Source: Ignavibacteria bacterium (GTDB lineage Bacteria; Bacteroidota; Ignavibacteria; Tepidaquicellales; OLB5). From it: a DNA stretch of 64,000 nt. The DNA is taken from contig JAFLBX010000002.1 of the NCBI GenBank assembly GCA_017303675.1, forward strand, positions 1,364,411 through 1,428,410, read 5' to 3'. Both the position numbers and the translations under genes were made by a program. Shown here piece after piece: positions 18,101 to 25,750 of the stretch. Below the pieces are notes generated by a model that made no database searches, was not told where the DNA came from, and worked only from the letters and a program-made list of their open reading frames with translations. Position 1 is the stretch's first letter. Each line of letters begins with the position of its first letter.

Positions 18101-19651
18101 TGGCTGCCATTTATTTTCATCGTCTAATTCAAAGAAACCTTTTGGTTCTGAATCATAAGAAACAAGCTGTTTACCTCCATCTGCATCCAAATCCGCTAAC
18201 TGTAATTGTCTTCCCAATCCCGAAAATGAAGGCTTAGGTGAAACTAATTTTGCATGTTCAAATTTTCCGTTCCCAAGGTTATGTTTGTAATACCAGCCGT
18301 TAGCCTGTTCTGTCAGAATTCCGTTTAAACCTTCATTATACAGATCAGTAAACTGATACAACTGCTCATCAAGTCCAACCGGCGAGTGAATCAGGTTATC
18401 TGCATTTATAAATTTTACATCATTATTCCATTCATGTTTTTGATATTCAAACTCAAGGTCAGGGAGCTTTTTACTTGTATATGTTCCATCCGGTTTCCTT
18501 ATATATCCAAAAGAAGATAATGAAGTTAAAAAAGTAAAACCATTTTCAATAGATGTATCATAATTTAAATTTAAAGATTTTACCAAAACAGAGCCTTCAG
18601 GGAGCTCTTCAAAGTAATGAAATAATAACACCCGTTTACATAACCGGGTAGTTCTTATTTCAAAGCCGGATTTGTATTCCGAAAAATCATCATTTCTGAA
18701 ATCCCATTGATTTATTGTATCAACCGCATCACCCGGCAGAAGTGTGCCATAATCAAAAATTGTTTGAAACATAAAGCTGGAATCAGCAGGATATGCATCT
18801 CCAAATTTATCATAAGGTATTTTATTACCATACAGAATTTTTTCAAGATAAATATTTGTATATTTTAAATTGCCATTTTCTATTCTGTTTCTGTTATGAA
18901 GTAAACCAGGGTTAAATCCTAAGGAATCTTCATGCTTATATCTGTAAATAGCACAATTACCTTTATCGTCAAAAACAAACTCAGGCATCCATTCAAAGAT
19001 CTTTAAGTTATTTTGTGGATCGCTTAATCTAGAGCTGCCGCTCCATCCGTATAAAGTAGTTATATTATCTTTAGTAATTATCCTCCATTTTATTTCACCG
19101 GAAGCAATATTAGTCCATCTTTCTATTCGTGCAAATAAACCTTCAATTCTGGGTCTATAATATCTGATTCTATAAAAACCATCAGGTGAATTCTTTTCAT
19201 TTATTATATAATTATCATTGGGGTCTTTTTCAAAATATCCATTTTCATCCTTTTTAAATTCAGGCACAAGGTCTTCAGCTTCTGAGAAGAGATACGTATC
19301 AGAATCTATACTATCAAAATATTCAGGTAGTTTTTTATTTGTCTTTCTTTTTATTGATGATATACCAAGTGACCAGCCCAATCCGAAAACGCCATTACCA
19401 CCGCCTGAATTGTATGATAGACTAAGATTTGGGGTAACACCACGAGCCTGTGAAACCGGGATTGGAATTGAAAATGAAGCTGTACCATTTACAGCATTTA
19501 CAGAAAACTTTTCGTCTATTCCCTTAATAGCTCCGCCGCCTTTAGGAAGTGAAACTGAAGGGATTTCAATGGCATTGGACTTTGTTTTCCCACTATCCTT
19601 TTTAAGGAATTGGTTTGCTGATGAATTATTATTTTCGGATGAATTATTCAA
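12137..19651 (-). CDS. TcB-TcC fusion toxin (SpvB-TcdB-RHS) with C-terminal OmpA-like domain
   Basis: This 2504-residue protein joins TcB and TcC in one chain. Residues 30-110 are the SpvB/TcdB N-terminus (LPKGGGAIKGIDEKFSVNAV, then NLSLSYNSGGGNGVFGLGWS). FG-GAP/VCBS calcium-type repeats follow at ~480-680 (DLDADGG, DLNGDGIADV, DMSGDGLMDI, DIDGSGTSDI), then the TcdB middle domains and YD/RHS repeats. The RHS core closes with GLEYHSARYYLPWLGRW and GNPIGLVDTSGR near residue 2200, where TcC proteins self-cleave to release a variable tail. Here the tail is about 300 residues and ends in an OmpA-type peptidoglycan-binding domain (TLIGHTDSIGS, ALNRRIEV). It would cap TcA and carry the tail as cargo. 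It starts 18 bases after the upstream T9SS gene. Confidence 0.92.
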   Translation of the reverse strand: MNNSSENNNSSANQFLKKDSGKTKSNAIEIPSVSLPKGGGAIKGIDEKFSVNAVNGTASFSIPIPVSQARGVTPNLSLSYNSGGGNGVFGLGWSLGISSIKRKTNKKLPEYFDSIDSDTYLFSEAEDLVPEFKKDENGYFEKDPNDNYIINEKNSPDGFYRIRYYRPRIEGLFARIERWTNIASGEIKWRIITKDNITTLYGWSGSSRLSDPQNNLKIFEWMPEFVFDDKGNCAIYRYKHEDSLGFNPGLLHNRNRIENGNLKYTNIYLEKILYGNKIPYDKFGDAYPADSSFMFQTIFDYGTLLPGDAVDTINQWDFRNDDFSEYKSGFEIRTTRLCKRVLLFHYFEELPEGSVLVKSLNLNYDTSIENGFTFLTSLSSFGYIRKPDGTYTSKKLPDLEFEYQKHEWNNDVKFINADNLIHSPVGLDEQLYQFTDLYNEGLNGILTEQANGWYYKHNLGNGKFEHAKLVSPKPSFSGLGRQLQLADLDADGGKQLVSYDSEPKGFFELDDENKWQPFRYFDALPNINLRDPNTRMIDLNGDGIADVLISEDNVFTWYESEGRKGIQNIHKNYIGDDEEKGPRIIFADLEQSIYLSDMSGDGLMDIVRIRNGEVCYWPNLGYGKFGAKVSMDNAPLFDHPDSFNPMYIKLADIDGSGTSDIIYLGKNNFNCWLNLSGNSFHTIPYVIESFPEVNNQSKITVTDLLGNGVACIVWSSSLEKDAVKPLKYIDLMSSKKPHIMTSYKNNLGKEVYMEYTPSTRFYIEDKLAGNPWITKLHFPVHCVSKSEIHDKISGHRFVTAYKYHHGYYDHPEGEFRGFGMVEQTDSEHFEDWVKGNSSNIVDNELHREPVVSKSWFHTGAFLGKERILNQFAREYWYEEMQRKGYPVSHGEMNLPEAQVIPAPGLFSNDTYELNPTEWREALRSCKGMPLRSEIFAYDAPGDNPTQAQLIKQLTPYNVSTHNCVIELLQPKGNNNHAVFIVKESEAITYSYERKIDDPRIAHTLNIKLDEYGNVLESASVVYPRTSVQIDNSLPQITKDEQLKTSIIYTQNSFTNDVIGNDVYRQRLPSEVKTFELKGVNATSGNYYKLSDFNDILSDDKSTEVEYYDLAEPAVGVTQRRLIEHVRSVYYKDDLTGSLSLHSIESKALSYENYQLAYSPELLTDIFGPINLPVSKINDSLMEEGKFTHSENDANWWIRSGTVQYIKGTESVIDAKNRFFMPVSYTDPYGAVTRVKFFGNYNFFIEETVDALQNKQTVLEFNFRTLTPQKMQDANMNISETIVDELGLPKAMAVMGKGTEADYLSGLFEYHTDDDINLITSFFNKSTFTYFPVDDVAGQLLQKATARFVYDFDIYKSSGGKKPAVVASILREEHYSVNQNSPLQISFEYSNGLGKVAMKKVQAEPGIAKKVIVNSDNTYSVTEINTSNSAPKLLRWLGTGKTILNNKGNPVKQYEPYFSVTCQYEDFKELVESGVTPVLYYDALGRLIKTDMPDATFTKVEFDSWKQVIYDQNDTVENSEWYKKRTDSSRPDYINDSKEHSAAVKAYAHYNTPTQHHFDTLRRPVLQIENNGKDELGNDRLYYTKAVLDVEGNIRNVIDARNNAVMSYKYDMLGNMVYQDSMDAGKRWLLHNAVNNPLRTWDERSHEFQYFYDNLHRPTESIVIGGDGDEPLNNTFERIFYGESEIDPEQKNLRGQVYKHFDTGGLIETPEYDFKGQPKSNKRILFKDYKTVANWTDSNLTDALETDEFVFITETDALGRITKQTAPDGSVITPGYNEAGLLSSESVHHLNPDVNSTYIIDIDYNEKGQRNKIIYGNGVTTEYNYDSETFRLKNLVTKRQDNSLLQDLHYIYDAVGNITHIEDKAIPTVFFNNMRIEPANEYTYDSLYRLIEATGRENDAALSFDSKDNWNDAAYMHRYNSGDPMAMRNYTQSYVYDEVGNILQMNHSAGSQNSWNRDYTYDTVTNRLLSTKVGTESYLYPHHPQHGFITAMPHLEDIGWNFKEEVIRTVRQRVNNGGTPETTYYQYDGQGQRIRKITENQADEGITPAVKDERIYISGYELYKKTSTGLRRTSLSLLEKEHRFVMIETRNEIDDGTEEFLVRYQHHNHLGSANLELNENAEVISYEEYHPYGTTAYQAKNSAIRAAAKRYRYTGMERDEETGLEYHSARYYLPWLGRWCSADPIGIGDGVNVYVYGRGNPIGLVDTSGRQSNAPEFIVVKWWDNTSYDKRQLRGALFVKVGKKNYIEPAEKKANKDKENIQSVIDMDESTRLKGWKERVKQNKENLIMIEKDLQSKKQSIENSPSGVLYIDKSSDGYIPNFNTTNAEYEKIKADVASYVRNQTLSPGLTPQDKLILSEGLSSWDAYATKIGKSNNNMSSVMSKDPYLLPTIEIDLPKNLNVTFATNSAILDENGKKQLEALYINLMIIPDLKVTLIGHTDSIGSDEANLELSKQRATASKNYLVEMGISADRISIDWKGESLPIANNETEAGRALNRRIEVIQN

Positions 19652-19669
19652 TTCTATGTCTGTTGAGAA

Positions 19670-20911
19670 TTATTTTAATAATACCATCTTCTTCGTCTCA
19701 CTAAACCCTTCCGCTTCCAGCTTATAGTAATACACTCCGCTTGCCCTATGCGAAGCATCCCAATCTACTTCATACTTGCCGGGTTGCAATTCTTCATTAA
19801 CAAGAATAGCCATTACTCTTCCCGCAACATCATAGATTGTAAATTTTGTAAATGCTGGTTTTGGGATGCTGAATTGAATCTTAGTATTCGGATTAAATGG
19901 ATTTGGATAATTTTGAAACAGGGAATACTCTGAAGGTACTTCAGTTGAAATGCTAGATATACCTGTTATTCCCCCGTTTGTTGTATATATGAGTCCATCA
20001 CCTTTGGCACTTGCCCATACAATTTGATTGCTTATGCAAAAAATACTTTTAATGTTCTTAGAAGTATCTACTGGAGTTGACTGCTGAAACCAGTTAACTC
20101 CGCCGTTTGTTGTCTTGTAAATTTTACCGTTTTGCCCACCGGTATATCCGGTATCGTTTGAGCCGAAATCTATTGAATAAAAATTTATATTGTTGAAAGT
20201 ACGATTCACCCAATTTATTCCGCTGTTCGAAGTTGTTAAAATTATACCATTCAACCCCACTGCGCATCCAATAGTTGGTGACTTCATTACAATCTCTCTT
20301 AAAGTAGTGTTGACGTTGGTTGTTTGCGTATTCCAACTGCTTCCTCCGTTGGATGTAAATATTATGCGTCCGGAATCTCCTGCGGCATAAACGGTATTTG
20401 CGCTCAGCATTTTAACCGAAAACAGTCTTCCGGTTCCGTTTGAACTTAAGTTTAACCAGGTTGCTCCACCAGTGGTTGTTTTTAGTATGATACGCAATGA
20501 GTCGTATGATCCAACTATAAAACCAGTCTGTGCATCAATAAACTTAACATCATTTAGCCATGATTGTACACCTGAAGTCTGCAGAAACCAAGATGTTCCT
20601 CCGGTTGTGGTTTTGACTATTTTTCCTCTCCTGCCCACGGCCCAACCGGTATTCTGGTCTACGAAAAAGAGTGTCGATAAACGATTCGTATCCACAGTTA
20701 AATATCCTGTCCAATTCAAGCCACTGTTGTTGGTTCTAAAAACTGTATCCCTGTATACAGAAGAGCAAAACCAACCGGTACTTTGATTATAAAACTGTAT
20801 ATCATCATCCGAACTGTCATCTATGTCTATTTTACCTTTATAATCTCTCAGCCAACCTACAGAGAGAATCATAGTTAAAATGCTAATAAAAATGAAAGAA
20901 TATTTCTTCAT
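19670..20911 (-). CDS. T9SS-sorted YCF48/BNR-repeat beta-propeller protein (copy 1)
   Basis: This 413-residue protein has an N-terminal hydrophobic signal segment (FIFISILTMILSVGW), YCF48/BNR-like propeller blades (RTNNSGLNW, KTTTGGTSW, KTTTGGATW, FTSNGGSSW, KTTNGGVNW) and a T9SS type A C-terminal domain (NYPNPFNPNTKIQFS to MVLLK). It is closely similar to 1690-2949 end to end; long stretches such as GRLFSVKMLSAN and WDASHRASGVYYYKLE are the same in both. It is the first gene of the Tc run, with only 18 bases to the TcB-TcC start, so co-transcription is likely. Its role in the toxin locus is unknown; surface display or adhesion is a guess. Confidence 0.88.
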   Translation of the reverse strand: MKKYSFIFISILTMILSVGWLRDYKGKIDIDDSSDDDIQFYNQSTGWFCSSVYRDTVFRTNNSGLNWTGYLTVDTNRLSTLFFVDQNTGWAVGRRGKIVKTTTGGTSWFLQTSGVQSWLNDVKFIDAQTGFIVGSYDSLRIILKTTTGGATWLNLSSNGTGRLFSVKMLSANTVYAAGDSGRIIFTSNGGSSWNTQTTNVNTTLREIVMKSPTIGCAVGLNGIILTTSNSGINWVNRTFNNINFYSIDFGSNDTGYTGGQNGKIYKTTNGGVNWFQQSTPVDTSKNIKSIFCISNQIVWASAKGDGLIYTTNGGITGISSISTEVPSEYSLFQNYPNPFNPNTKIQFSIPKPAFTKFTIYDVAGRVMAILVNEELQPGKYEVDWDASHRASGVYYYKLEAEGFSETKKMVLLK

Positions 20912-21109
20912 TTAATAATATAGTTTAAATTTTTGGATGGAATTTGACCCACAATAATAATTATTTGAAATTTCAATGCATTTGACTTAAGTCAAGAAAT
21001 TTAAGTTTAACTGTTTATTATTTCTCCGTTCTTAATTTTTACTTTTCCTGTGAGCTTAAGCTCATTTTAATGTAAACTTTAGTTTATCCAGTTTTTCCTT
21101 TGGAATACT

Positions 21110-21235
21110 TTATTCATTTTCTAAATCTGCGATTGCTTCTACTATTGTGTCATATGTTTTAACTTCTTCATCATTTACACTCACAACCGGTGCAATTGCT
21201 ACATCAGCATTAAATACAAAATTTTCAGCATTAAA
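21110..21235 (-). pseudogene. Short open remnant, no start codon
   Basis: A 41-codon open stretch reads FNAENFVFNADVAIAPVV then SVNDEEVKTYDTIVEAIADLENE and stops at TAA. It has no usable start codon and is in a shifted frame directly after the 122-residue gene upstream. The amino-acid composition is protein-like. It may be the end of a longer gene cut by a frameshift. The rest of the gap 20912-21239 shows nothing recognisable. Confidence 0.25.
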
Positions 21236-21239
21236 TTAA

Positions 21240-21608
21240 TTATTTGATTAGAATTTTCTTTTTTCTTTCGCTTCTTCTTGTGCCGCCAAGCTCAGCGACT
21301 TCAAGGCTATCAACCCCAAAAATGCTTTTTCCGCCTGCAAGTACTCGTGTAAACAAATCACCAAGTAATGTTTCGGCATCTTTAAGTTCAATTGATTTCC
21401 TGTCAGCAATTTCCAGTGCGGTATTATATTCATTAATCAGTTTTCGACATTCTTCAATTTGCGCATTCATTTCAGTTACTGTCAGCGGGTTAGGCTCCCA
21501 TCCATAATTTATAGTTTTATAATATCTCTTATCAATATTTATCATTGCTTCAAGTCTTTTGGCTGCCTTAGCAATTTTAATTGATGAAATTCTCTTTCTC
21601 AGAGCCAT
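21240..21608 (-). CDS. Hypothetical protein, 122 aa
   Basis: The family is not recognised. The protein is soluble and mostly helical, with a basic N-terminus (MALRKRISSIKIAKAAKRLEA), a central YGWEPNPLTVTEMNAQIEECR segment, a long helix (LINEYNTALEIADRKSIELK) and a basic C-terminus. No signal peptide or membrane segment is visible. It lies between the Tc locus and the divergent 484-residue gene, on the toxin strand but 328 bases upstream of it, so it is probably a separate unit. Coding character is supported by composition and a clean start. Confidence 0.6.
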   Translation of the reverse strand: MALRKRISSIKIAKAAKRLEAMINIDKRYYKTINYGWEPNPLTVTEMNAQIEECRKLINEYNTALEIADRKSIELKDAETLLGDLFTRVLAGGKSIFGVDSLEVAELGGTRRSERKKKILIK

Positions 21609-21793
21609 TTTTTTGTTTTGAAGAAACTAATTGAATTTGAATTCCTTAATATCTTAAAACATTTATACTAAATCCAAAGAAAAATTATGTTAATTGTGAA
21701 GTCCTAATGAGTGTAAGTATATTATTTTATTGCGCTTTCAGCAATTTATCACTAATTTAAGGCATAAATTGTGAATTTTGGTATTGTAAAAAA

Positions 21794-23248
21794 ATGTTTA
21801 TTGATATTACAGAGTTATTTAAGAACTTTTCGGGAGATGAAATGCAGTATTTAACTGATTATTTTCACTCTCCATTTTTCAAAATTCCAAGAAGATTAAC
21901 AAAACTGCATGACTTTATTATTAAAAATTCAAGAGCTGGGAATAACAATACCCTTACTCTTGAAAATATTAACGATGAGTTTTACCCTGGGGAAGATTCT
22001 GACAATAATTATGCAAACATCAGGAAACTATTATCAGAATATAAAAATAGGTTAAACGAATTTTATTCTTATTACGAATTCTCTTCAGATTTAATCACTA
22101 AAGGAAAACAATCACTTAATTGGCATCAAAGAAAAAATTATAAAACAGAATTCCAGAAACAATTCAACAAGCTGAAAGAAAGCATAGAGACATATTCAGA
22201 AAGAGATGATACTTATTACCTGGAAATGCAGCAGCTATATTCTAAAAGATTTAATTTTATTGATTCAAGAATTAATGAATTTCAAAATGATGATGGTTAT
22301 AAAGTTAATGAATATTTGGATAAATACTATATTGCAAACAAACTGTTTCTCTTCCAGCGTTTTACTTCCTATGAATATACCAATAGAATAGATCTTGAAC
22401 ATATGTTCACTTTATCGCATTGCATAAACGAACATATTGAAAGAAACAAAGTTAATATTTTCAAAAATGATCCTGAAATTGCTTTCAGGTATTTAGCCCT
22501 TGAACTTCAAAATAAGGGATTCAACTTAGATATTTACAGGGAGTATATAAATTATATAAATAATATTGATCCAAACATAAAAATTAATGAAAATGGATAT
22601 TATTTAACACTATTGCATACGTTATCAAAAATCGTTAATGAAGGCCACAGTGAATACGAAATTGAAGTTATAAAGCTGGCTGAATTAATGGAAAAGAAGG
22701 AGATATTAAAAAAATACGGAGTAACATTTATCGATCTCAAAATCATTATAGAATGCGCCATCGGTTTTAAAAGTTATGACTGGGGCTTGGATTTCCTTAA
22801 CAGGACCAAAAACTTAATTAAAGAAAATAATTCAGATAATATTACAAATCTGCTGGCTGCCAAATTATTTTTCTTTAAAGAAGAATTTAATACTGCAAGA
22901 TTTTTATTAACTAAAGTTAAAACCGAAAATTATTTAATGTATTTCGATGTGAAATTCCTTGAACTGCGAATTACGCTTATTCAAAATGAACTATTAGCGG
23001 CAATTGACATTTTAGAACTGATAAAAAAATACATAAAAACTCACAAAGATATTGGCGAGCATTTTATTCGCGCTTACACAACATTTGCAGATTATGTTCA
23101 AAAAATTATCAGAATTAATCACGAAGCAAATAATATGGATAGCAAAATGTACGAATTCAGAAAACTACTAGATAACATTACAGCTAATTCTTTTAATTTT
23201 TATGCAAAAGACTGGCTTATTAAATTTTTGAAAAAAAGAATTGAGTAA
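21794..23248 (+). CDS. Large helical hypothetical protein, 484 aa
   Basis: The opening (LFKNFSGDEMQYLTDYFHSPFF, then RLTKLHDFIIKN) resembles a set of uncharacterised Bacteroidetes proteins that begin with an 'F..eE...f..fl.SPyFn....l..L...l' pattern. The rest is predicted to be helical, and the C-terminal half has paired helices of TPR-like character (LLAAKLFFFKEEFNTARFLL). No enzyme motif, signal peptide or membrane segment was found. It is the only plus-strand gene between 1.7 and 48.8 kb, so it stands as its own unit. Function is unknown; a helical scaffold or protein-interaction role is only a guess. Confidence 0.7.
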   Translation: MFIDITELFKNFSGDEMQYLTDYFHSPFFKIPRRLTKLHDFIIKNSRAGNNNTLTLENINDEFYPGEDSDNNYANIRKLLSEYKNRLNEFYSYYEFSSDLITKGKQSLNWHQRKNYKTEFQKQFNKLKESIETYSERDDTYYLEMQQLYSKRFNFIDSRINEFQNDDGYKVNEYLDKYYIANKLFLFQRFTSYEYTNRIDLEHMFTLSHCINEHIERNKVNIFKNDPEIAFRYLALELQNKGFNLDIYREYINYINNIDPNIKINENGYYLTLLHTLSKIVNEGHSEYEIEVIKLAELMEKKEILKKYGVTFIDLKIIIECAIGFKSYDWGLDFLNRTKNLIKENNSDNITNLLAAKLFFFKEEFNTARFLLTKVKTENYLMYFDVKFLELRITLIQNELLAAIDILELIKKYIKTHKDIGEHFIRAYTTFADYVQKIIRINHEANNMDSKMYEFRKLLDNITANSFNFYAKDWLIKFLKKRIE

Positions 23249-23562
23249 GAATGTAATAAATGAATATTATTTGCAGGTATTATAATTCAATTAGTCGAAA
23301 TAAAAAAAATGTTAATCCTATTGGATTTAAATTAATTCAACATAATTTAAAACATAAAACTTTTATAATAAAATTAATCTGGTTAAATTATACGTGATTA
23401 ATTTTTATATACTTTATCGAATTGAGACATTACAGTAAAGTTATAACTTATAATAGTAATTGTTGTTGTAAAAAAACTACGAAATTATTAATAACTAATA
23501 TTAATTATAAAAAATAATTCGCAGCTTTTTTGTAGAAAATGGAATTATGCCGTTTATAAGTG
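23249..23562. other. AT-rich intergenic region
   Basis: This 314-base gap lies between two genes that converge. It is very A/T-rich with runs of A and T. No convincing terminator hairpin, RNA gene or small frame was seen in it. Confidence 0.6.
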
Positions 23563-24876
23563 CTATTTACAAATTGTAGTTAATTTACCTCCATTGCTAA
23601 CATCAGGTGTAACAGAAGTCAGGATAGAGGTTTGGGAAACAGATTTCAGGTCAACTGAAGATGCAATTCCTCCCCTTCCTAAAATACTAACAGGTGAGTA
23701 AGAATTCTCACAAGTATATCCACTATCGCTTAGCTTTACAATGTAAATATCAAAGTTTCCAAAGCCAAAAGAATCAGTATAACCGGCAATAACAAAACCG
23801 CCGTCAGTTGTTTGATTAATGCTTTCCGCAGCTTCATAATTAATTCCTCCTACAGTTTTGCTCCACTTCAGTTTCCCGCTTTTATCAAGGTTTAAAACAT
23901 AAAAATCATTGCCGCCCGCTCCAAAAGAATTAGTGTAACCGGCAATACCATATCCGTTGTCAAATGCCTCTATGACTGATAATGCTTCTTCAAATCCAGT
24001 ACCACCTACGGTTCTACTCCATTGTAATCTTCCGGAAGCATCAAGTTTCACAATATAGCAATCCTTGAATCCAGCACCAAAGGAATCTGTATATCCAGCT
24101 ATAACAAAACTTCCGTCTTTAGTTTGTATAATTGAATTTGCATCTTCCCACCCTGTCCCGCCTATAGTTCTGCTCCATTCAACATTACCATAGCCATCAA
24201 GTTTTACGATAAAATAATCAGAACCTCCTTCCCCATAAGAAAAAGTATATCCTGCTAAAGCAAAACCTCCATCCTCAGTTAGAATAATGTCTCTTGCTAC
24301 ATCATGATCAGTTCCGCCAATTGTTTTGGACCATAAAAGTTTCCCATTGACATCAAGTTTGAAAATGTAAAGATCACTTTTACCAGATCCAAACGAGAAG
24401 GAATATCCGGCTATAGCATAACCTCCATCTTTTGTTTGTACAATAGAAGAACACCATTCTCCCTTTCCTCCCCCAACAGTTCTGCTCCATGTTAGAGCAC
24501 CATTGCTATCTAACTTTACAATAAGACAAGCATCAGATTTTTCACTATACGAGTTAGTTAAACCAACTACCGCAAATCCACCATCTTTAGTTTGAATTAT
24601 TGAGTGAGCAATATCGGTCCCACTTCCACCCAGTGACATACTCCATTTTATTGAATCATCTATATTAATTTTCACAATATAAAAATCATTATTTTGTGTA
24701 TAATCAGGATTTGTATACCCGGCTAAAACATAACTGCCATCCGCTACTTGTATCAATGAATGTTCATCGTCAATATTTGGTCCGCCTATTGTAAGCTGGT
24801 ACTGTGTTTGACCTAAACAATAATCATTTGAAAGTATAAATTGAATAAATATGATTAGAAATATAGATATTCTCAT
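23563..24876 (-). CDS. Secreted seven-repeat propeller-type protein
   Basis: This 437-residue protein has an N-terminal signal peptide (IFLIIFIQFILSNDYCLG). It then has seven near-identical repeats of about 53 residues built as W-S-(R/K)-T-(V/I)-GG-x4-(D/E)-x-A-x-SIIQTKDGGF-x-(I/V)-AGYT-x-SFG-x-G-x2-D-x-YIVKLD. The seven-fold repeat suggests a closed seven-bladed beta-propeller. Unlike the other exported proteins here it has no visible T9SS tail; the last ~40 residues are low in pattern. Such proteins are common and uncharacterised in Ignavibacteria-like genomes. It is probably periplasmic or extracellular; ligand unknown. Confidence 0.85.
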   Translation of the reverse strand: MRISIFLIIFIQFILSNDYCLGQTQYQLTIGGPNIDDEHSLIQVADGSYVLAGYTNPDYTQNNDFYIVKINIDDSIKWSMSLGGSGTDIAHSIIQTKDGGFAVVGLTNSYSEKSDACLIVKLDSNGALTWSRTVGGGKGEWCSSIVQTKDGGYAIAGYSFSFGSGKSDLYIFKLDVNGKLLWSKTIGGTDHDVARDIILTEDGGFALAGYTFSYGEGGSDYFIVKLDGYGNVEWSRTIGGTGWEDANSIIQTKDGSFVIAGYTDSFGAGFKDCYIVKLDASGRLQWSRTVGGTGFEEALSVIEAFDNGYGIAGYTNSFGAGGNDFYVLNLDKSGKLKWSKTVGGINYEAAESINQTTDGGFVIAGYTDSFGFGNFDIYIVKLSDSGYTCENSYSPVSILGRGGIASSVDLKSVSQTSILTSVTPDVSNGGKLTTICK

Positions 24877-25053
24877 CTCTATTTGTTATTAAATTTATTC
24901 TTAGCAAAATTTAACTGTTAATTTAACGAATATTTTTTTGAAAATGAAATAGATAAAATTCTGTCAGTTAAAGTATCACACCTCAAAAAACAGTATTAAA
25001 ACGAACAATTAAAACATAACAAAATCTTCCTGAGAAAACTTTGAGCGATTAAA

Positions 25054-25407
25054 CTAGTTTTCCGATATACTATTTTCTATAATTTCCAGCAAATTGAGTT
25101 CATTTTCACTTTCCGGTTTGCCAACCACATTCATAAACTCAAATTCAAAATAACCTACATCATCAAGTTTAGTTTTAATTATATCCGGATTTTTAACTGT
25201 TATAAAAAAGTGTATTAACTCGCATCCATACTCTTCATCTTTGTGGTAAACCCAATCCATTACAAAATCATACTCATTTAGTAAATCCTGACATTCATCA
25301 ACGCAAAGATCTAATCCAAAATTCTCCCAGCGCCATCTGACCATTTTTAGAAACAATTCCATGCTCAGGTCTTCATTCAGATCGTGTTTTCCAATCTTCA
25401 ATTGCAT
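25054..25407 (-). CDS. Hypothetical acidic protein, 117 aa
   Basis: The family is not recognised. It is a soluble acidic protein with MQLKIGKHDLNEDLSMELFLKM at the start, a Cys-containing middle (LDLCVDECQDLL) and a beta-rich end. Ten aromatic or acidic residues around EYGCELIHFFITVKN suggest a compact alpha/beta fold. It follows the 70-residue zinc-ribbon gene by 18 bases, so the two are probably co-expressed. They sit just outside the left integrase and could be cargo or flanking DNA. Confidence 0.6.
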   Translation of the reverse strand: MQLKIGKHDLNEDLSMELFLKMVRWRWENFGLDLCVDECQDLLNEYDFVMDWVYHKDEEYGCELIHFFITVKNPDIIKTKLDDVGYFEFEFMNVVGKPESENELNLLEIIENSISEN

Positions 25408-25425
25408 ATTTACTCCTTTATTTTT

Positions 25426-25638
25426 TTAGTTTGTGCTATCATTGCGTTCTTCATCTCCTAAATAACCATTTTTACCATAATAACACATAACATCTTTTAT
25501 TATAGGCTTTTCATCACATTTGGGGCAGACGAAAAGTACAAAAATACTTTTTTCGTGATCAAAAAAATATCTGTCAACAATTTTCATTTCGCCGCAATTT
25601 GGGCACAAATTTAATATATGTGTTTTTATATTATACAT
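25426..25638 (-). CDS. Small zinc-ribbon protein, 70 aa
   Basis: Two Cys pairs, CPNCGE near residues 13-18 and CPKCDE near 38-43, are the right spacing for a zinc ribbon. The segment between them contains a hydrophobic strand (SIFVLFV). It could bind nucleic acid or protein, but there is no evidence for which. It is followed closely by the 117-residue gene on the same strand and lies about 110 bases beyond the integrase stop. Confidence 0.6.
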   Translation of the reverse strand: MYNIKTHILNLCPNCGEMKIVDRYFFDHEKSIFVLFVCPKCDEKPIIKDVMCYYGKNGYLGDEERNDSTN

Positions 25639-25729
25639 AAATTATGCACAACTTTTTTACAAGTGTTACTGATTCTAATCCGTTGATTACTTTTAAAGTA
25701 TTGTTACTGCATTGTTTATAAAACTGCAA

Positions 25730-25750
25730 GTAACAACCGCGCAACAAATT
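25730..25750. repeat. Degenerate copy of the attachment-like repeat
   Basis: GTAACAACCGCGCAACAAATT lies immediately after the stop codon of the left integrase. It matches the repeat at 1628 in 16 of 21 positions, keeping the two GYAACAA boxes and their 11-base spacing while the 4 bases between them differ. A conserved box pair with a variable spacer is what recombinase binding sites look like, but the match is short. Confidence 0.35.

Noticed and set aside
19218..19727. Long plus-strand frame opposite the TcB-TcC gene start
   Set aside because: It is the shadow of a strongly supported minus-strand gene; its composition shows no domain and it overlaps two real genes.
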